From assembly GCA_005116815.1 (NCBI GenBank), contig SWDR01000022.1:101418-149690 (forward strand): a stretch of 48,273 nucleotides of DNA, in the 5' to 3' direction. The translations under genes were made by a program, and so were the position numbers. This document shows, in pieces, positions 46,425 through 48,273 of this stretch. Position 1 is the first letter of the stretch. The number at the start of each line of letters is the position of its first letter. The DNA is from Nitrospira sp. GTDB lineage: Bacteria > Nitrospirota > Nitrospiria > Nitrospirales > Nitrospiraceae. The notes beneath the pieces were generated by a model. The model did no database searches. It was not told where the DNA came from and saw only the letters and a list, made by a program, of their open reading frames with translations.

Positions 46425-46550
46425 CAGGATGCTCAAACAGGCTGTCCAGCAAGGCCGCAGCCGACGAACGCACCGGAGGCGTAGCCTCAGGGCTACGTTG
46501 AGGATGCGTTCGAGGCGAGCACGAAGCTGGCGGACTGTTTCAGCATCCTG
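46425..46550. repeat. Palindromic repeat element, copy 2
   Basis: A 126-bp element with ends CAGGATGCTCAAACAG and CTGTTTCAGCATCCTG. It matches copy 1 at 28108-28226. An inner arm GAACGCA pairs with TGCGTTC, and the central hairpin is GTAGCC...GGCTAC, where copy 1 has GTACCC...GGGTAC: the change on one side is matched on the other. It ends 6-7 bp before the GAGGAGG binding site of the PIG-L gene. No credible ORF lies in it. Confidence 0.92.
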
Positions 46551-46568
46551 GTAATCGAGGAGGGTGGG

Positions 46569-47213
46569 ATGGCAAGCGAGCGTAGAGTGCCGATGCGGAT
46601 TCTGGCCATTGGTGCGCATCCGGACGATATCGAGGCGGGGTGCGGAGGGACGTTGCTCAAGTATGCGCAAAAGGGACATCGCATTTTTCTTCTGGTGATG
46701 ACCGCCGGCGACAAAGGTGGATCGAGCGCCATACGCAAACGCGAGCAGGCACGATCGGCGAAACAATTGGGCGTCGAAAAGATTTTCTGGGGCGGATACA
46801 AGGACACGGCAGTGCCGATGGGGCTGGACGTGATTCAGAAGATCGAGCAGGTGGTGGAGGAGGTGCAGCCGCACTTTATTTTCTCGCATTATCACGACGA
46901 TACCCATCAGGACCATCGGCATCTGGCGATGAGTACAATTACCGCGACTCGCTACACTAAGAACGTGTTGTTCTACGAAGGGCCGACCACCCAGAATTTC
47001 TCACCGACCGTCTTTGTCGATATCGACCAGGTGGTCGAAGAGAAGGTGAAATCGATCGAGGCCCATGCTTCGCAGGTGAAAAAGACCAACATCGAAGGTC
47101 TGAGTATTGTGGATGTGATTCGGGCCGGGGCGCATTTCCGTGGTATCCAGGGTCGGGTGAAAAACGCAGAAGGCTTTGTTCCGCTGCGATTGTTTATTAA
47201 TATCGGCGTATGA
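46569..47213 (+). CDS. PIG-L/LmbE family deacetylase
   Basis: A 214-residue zinc-dependent de-N-acetylase of the LmbE family. The first zinc-binding block (IGAHPDDIEAGCGGTL) and the later HYHDDTHQDHRHLA supply the His and Asp ligands. In glycan loci these enzymes remove acetyl groups from N-acetyl-sugars, leaving a free amine. GAGGAGG sits 7 nt before the ATG. An in-frame ATG at 46593 would also give an intact core. It is followed by the aminotransferase gene with a 4-bp overlap (ATGA), so both act in amino-sugar chemistry. Confidence 0.93.
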   Translation: MASERRVPMRILAIGAHPDDIEAGCGGTLLKYAQKGHRIFLLVMTAGDKGGSSAIRKREQARSAKQLGVEKIFWGGYKDTAVPMGLDVIQKIEQVVEEVQPHFIFSHYHDDTHQDHRHLAMSTITATRYTKNVLFYEGPTTQNFSPTVFVDIDQVVEEKVKSIEAHASQVKKTNIEGLSIVDVIRAGAHFRGIQGRVKNAEGFVPLRLFINIGV

Positions 47214-48259
47214 ACACTGTGGCGACCATCATTCCCCATTCACGGCCTGCGATCGACGAAGAAGACTTGCGCGCGACGGCTGAAGTCCTGCGTTCAGGGC
47301 AGATTGCCCAAGGGCCTTGGGTCGAGCGATTCGAGCGCGACATGGCATCGTTCGTGGGGGTGCGGGGTGGGGTGGCGGTCAGTTCCGGGACTGCGGCGCT
47401 TGAGTTAGCGCTGCGGGCGCTCGATGTCGGTGCCGGTGACGAAGTCATCATGCCGAGTTACGTCTGTCCCGCGCCCTGGCTCGCGACGCAACGAGTTGGG
47501 GCCGAGGCCAGGCTCGTCGATATCGACCTGGATACATTCAATATCGACCCACTCGCCGCTTGCCAGGCCGTGACCAAGAGGACCCGTGCGATCATTGTCC
47601 CGCATCTGTTCGGCCTGCCGGCCGATCTGACCGCACTTGAGCAGATTGGGATTCCGTTGATTGAAGATTGTGCGCAGACGCTGGGAGTCACGGAACAGGG
47701 CCGTCCTATCGGGACGGTCGGACGGCTGACGGTCTGCTCCTTCTATGCGACGAAGTTGTTGTGCGCCGGAGAAGGTGGGATGGTGCTGTCGAATGTGAAG
47801 GGGGATTTCGAGCGAGTTCGGTCGCTGCGCGAATATGACGGGACATCGACATTGAACCCCTCCTCTTGTAATGCGAAGCTGACCGACATACAAGCGGCGC
47901 TTGGGCTGTCCCAGCTGGGACGGTTCCAGGACTTTCATGAACGGCCGGAACTGGGGAGCTTGTCGTCCAAGCAACTCGCAGCCCTGGTCGGAGTGGCGCC
48001 CCATAACCGCGACAGTGGTACGCTCCGCGGCAAGCGCACCATCTGGGGCGGTCGAGCGGTGGTCCGAACGGCCCTGTACATGGCCACGCTCGTCGCGACC
48101 AAATGGAACCCCGTCATCAAAGCCGTCTATCACCAGTTCCTTGCAAGAGGAAAGGCCAAAAAGGTGGCGTTGGTGGCCTGCATGCACAAGCTGCTCATCA
48201 TCTTGAATGCGATGGTCAAACATCGAACGCCGTGGCGAGCCCATGCCCAGCAGGCTTGA
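47210..48259 (+). pseudogene. DegT/DnrJ/EryC1/StrS aminotransferase, 3' part replaced by IS110 end
   Basis: Residues 1-~243 are a sugar aminotransferase of the DegT family: HSRPAIDEEDLRATAEVL, SSGTAALELALRALDVG, PSYVCPAPW, IPLIEDCAQTLGV, and the PLP lysine in CSFYATKLLCAGEGGMVLSN. It breaks off after LTDIQAALGLSQLGRFQDFH, where about 120 residues of the C-terminal domain should follow. From there the frame continues as the C-terminus of an IS110-family transposase to a stop at 48257-48259. The 349-residue hybrid is unlikely to be a working aminotransferase. An assembly join at a repeated IS is also possible because the window ends 14 bp later. Confidence 0.88.
47942..48259 (+). mobile_element. 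IS110-family transposase C-terminal fragment
   Basis: About 105 residues matching the C-terminal transposase_20-type region of IS110/IS116/IS902 enzymes: LSSKQLAALVGVAPHNRDSG, TLRGKRTIWGGRAVVRTALY, ATLVATKWNPVIKAVYHQ, KKVALVACMHKLLIILNA. The N-terminal DEDD nuclease half is absent. The junction with the aminotransferase lies at about 47940-47947, near the place where IS110 proteins have a Leu-Pro-Glu-Leu-Gly stretch. IS110 elements lack terminal inverted repeats, so no repeat boundary is expected. The 3' end may run past the window. Confidence 0.85.
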
Positions 48260-48273
48260 CAACCAAGACAGTT

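Overview
The window looks like a chromosomal segment of a Nitrospira-type bacterium (phylum Nitrospirota). This is an inference from recalled family resemblance and gene order: a ccsA-like gene, hemA, hemC, a cobA-hemD fusion and hemB in one run, followed by a large polysaccharide locus, in GC-rich Gram-negative DNA. No database search was possible. Nearly all the DNA is coding. From about 7.2 kb onward everything is on the + strand; the first 7 kb is mostly on the - strand.

Region 1 (1-7150) holds the C-terminal tail of an unidentified protein, then an overlapping gene pair for an HEAGH-type zinc peptidase and an ATP-grasp ligase. It continues with a low-molecular-weight phosphatase, ttcA (the only full-length + strand gene here), msrA, a PilZ-domain protein, a Pal-like OmpA-family lipoprotein, a small membrane protein and tRNA-Arg(UCG). 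It ends in a decayed rsmI gene that appears joined to the tail of a shikimate-kinase-like gene.

Region 2 (7192-23530) is a housekeeping run. It carries tetrapyrrole synthesis (ccsA/hemX-like, hemA, a zinc-ribbon membrane protein, hemC, cobA-hemD, a CBS protein, hemB), then ribF, tilS, hpt, ftsH, folP, glmM and comEC. Spacing is tight, with many few-base gaps or overlaps. A hairpin separates ftsH from folP.

Region 3 (23786-48273) is an extracellular polysaccharide locus. It opens with a 61-residue DNA-binding-like protein and a divergent HD-GYP protein, suggesting cyclic-di-GMP-linked control. An outer-membrane export lipoprotein and a chain-length/tyrosine-kinase protein follow. Next come an O-antigen polymerase/ligase-like protein, a Wzx-like flippase, five separate glycosyltransferase genes (including one GT39-like membrane enzyme), one fused double glycosyltransferase, three methyltransferases, an AsnB-like amidotransferase, a membrane-bound PHP-domain protein, a WbqC-like protein, a PIG-L deacetylase and a sugar aminotransferase. 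Together they suggest a Wzx/Wzy-type pathway making a methylated, probably amino- or amide-bearing glycan. The last gene is broken: its 3' third is replaced in frame by the end of an IS110-family transposase.

The least ordinary signals are two copies of a roughly 120 bp palindromic repeat placed just before ribosome binding sites in the polysaccharide locus (with a compensatory change in its inner hairpin), a second repeat type that encodes the C-terminus of the PHP protein, the aminotransferase-IS110 chimera, the rsmI/kinase remnant, the double glycosyltransferase, and the PHP domain apparently interrupted by membrane helices.
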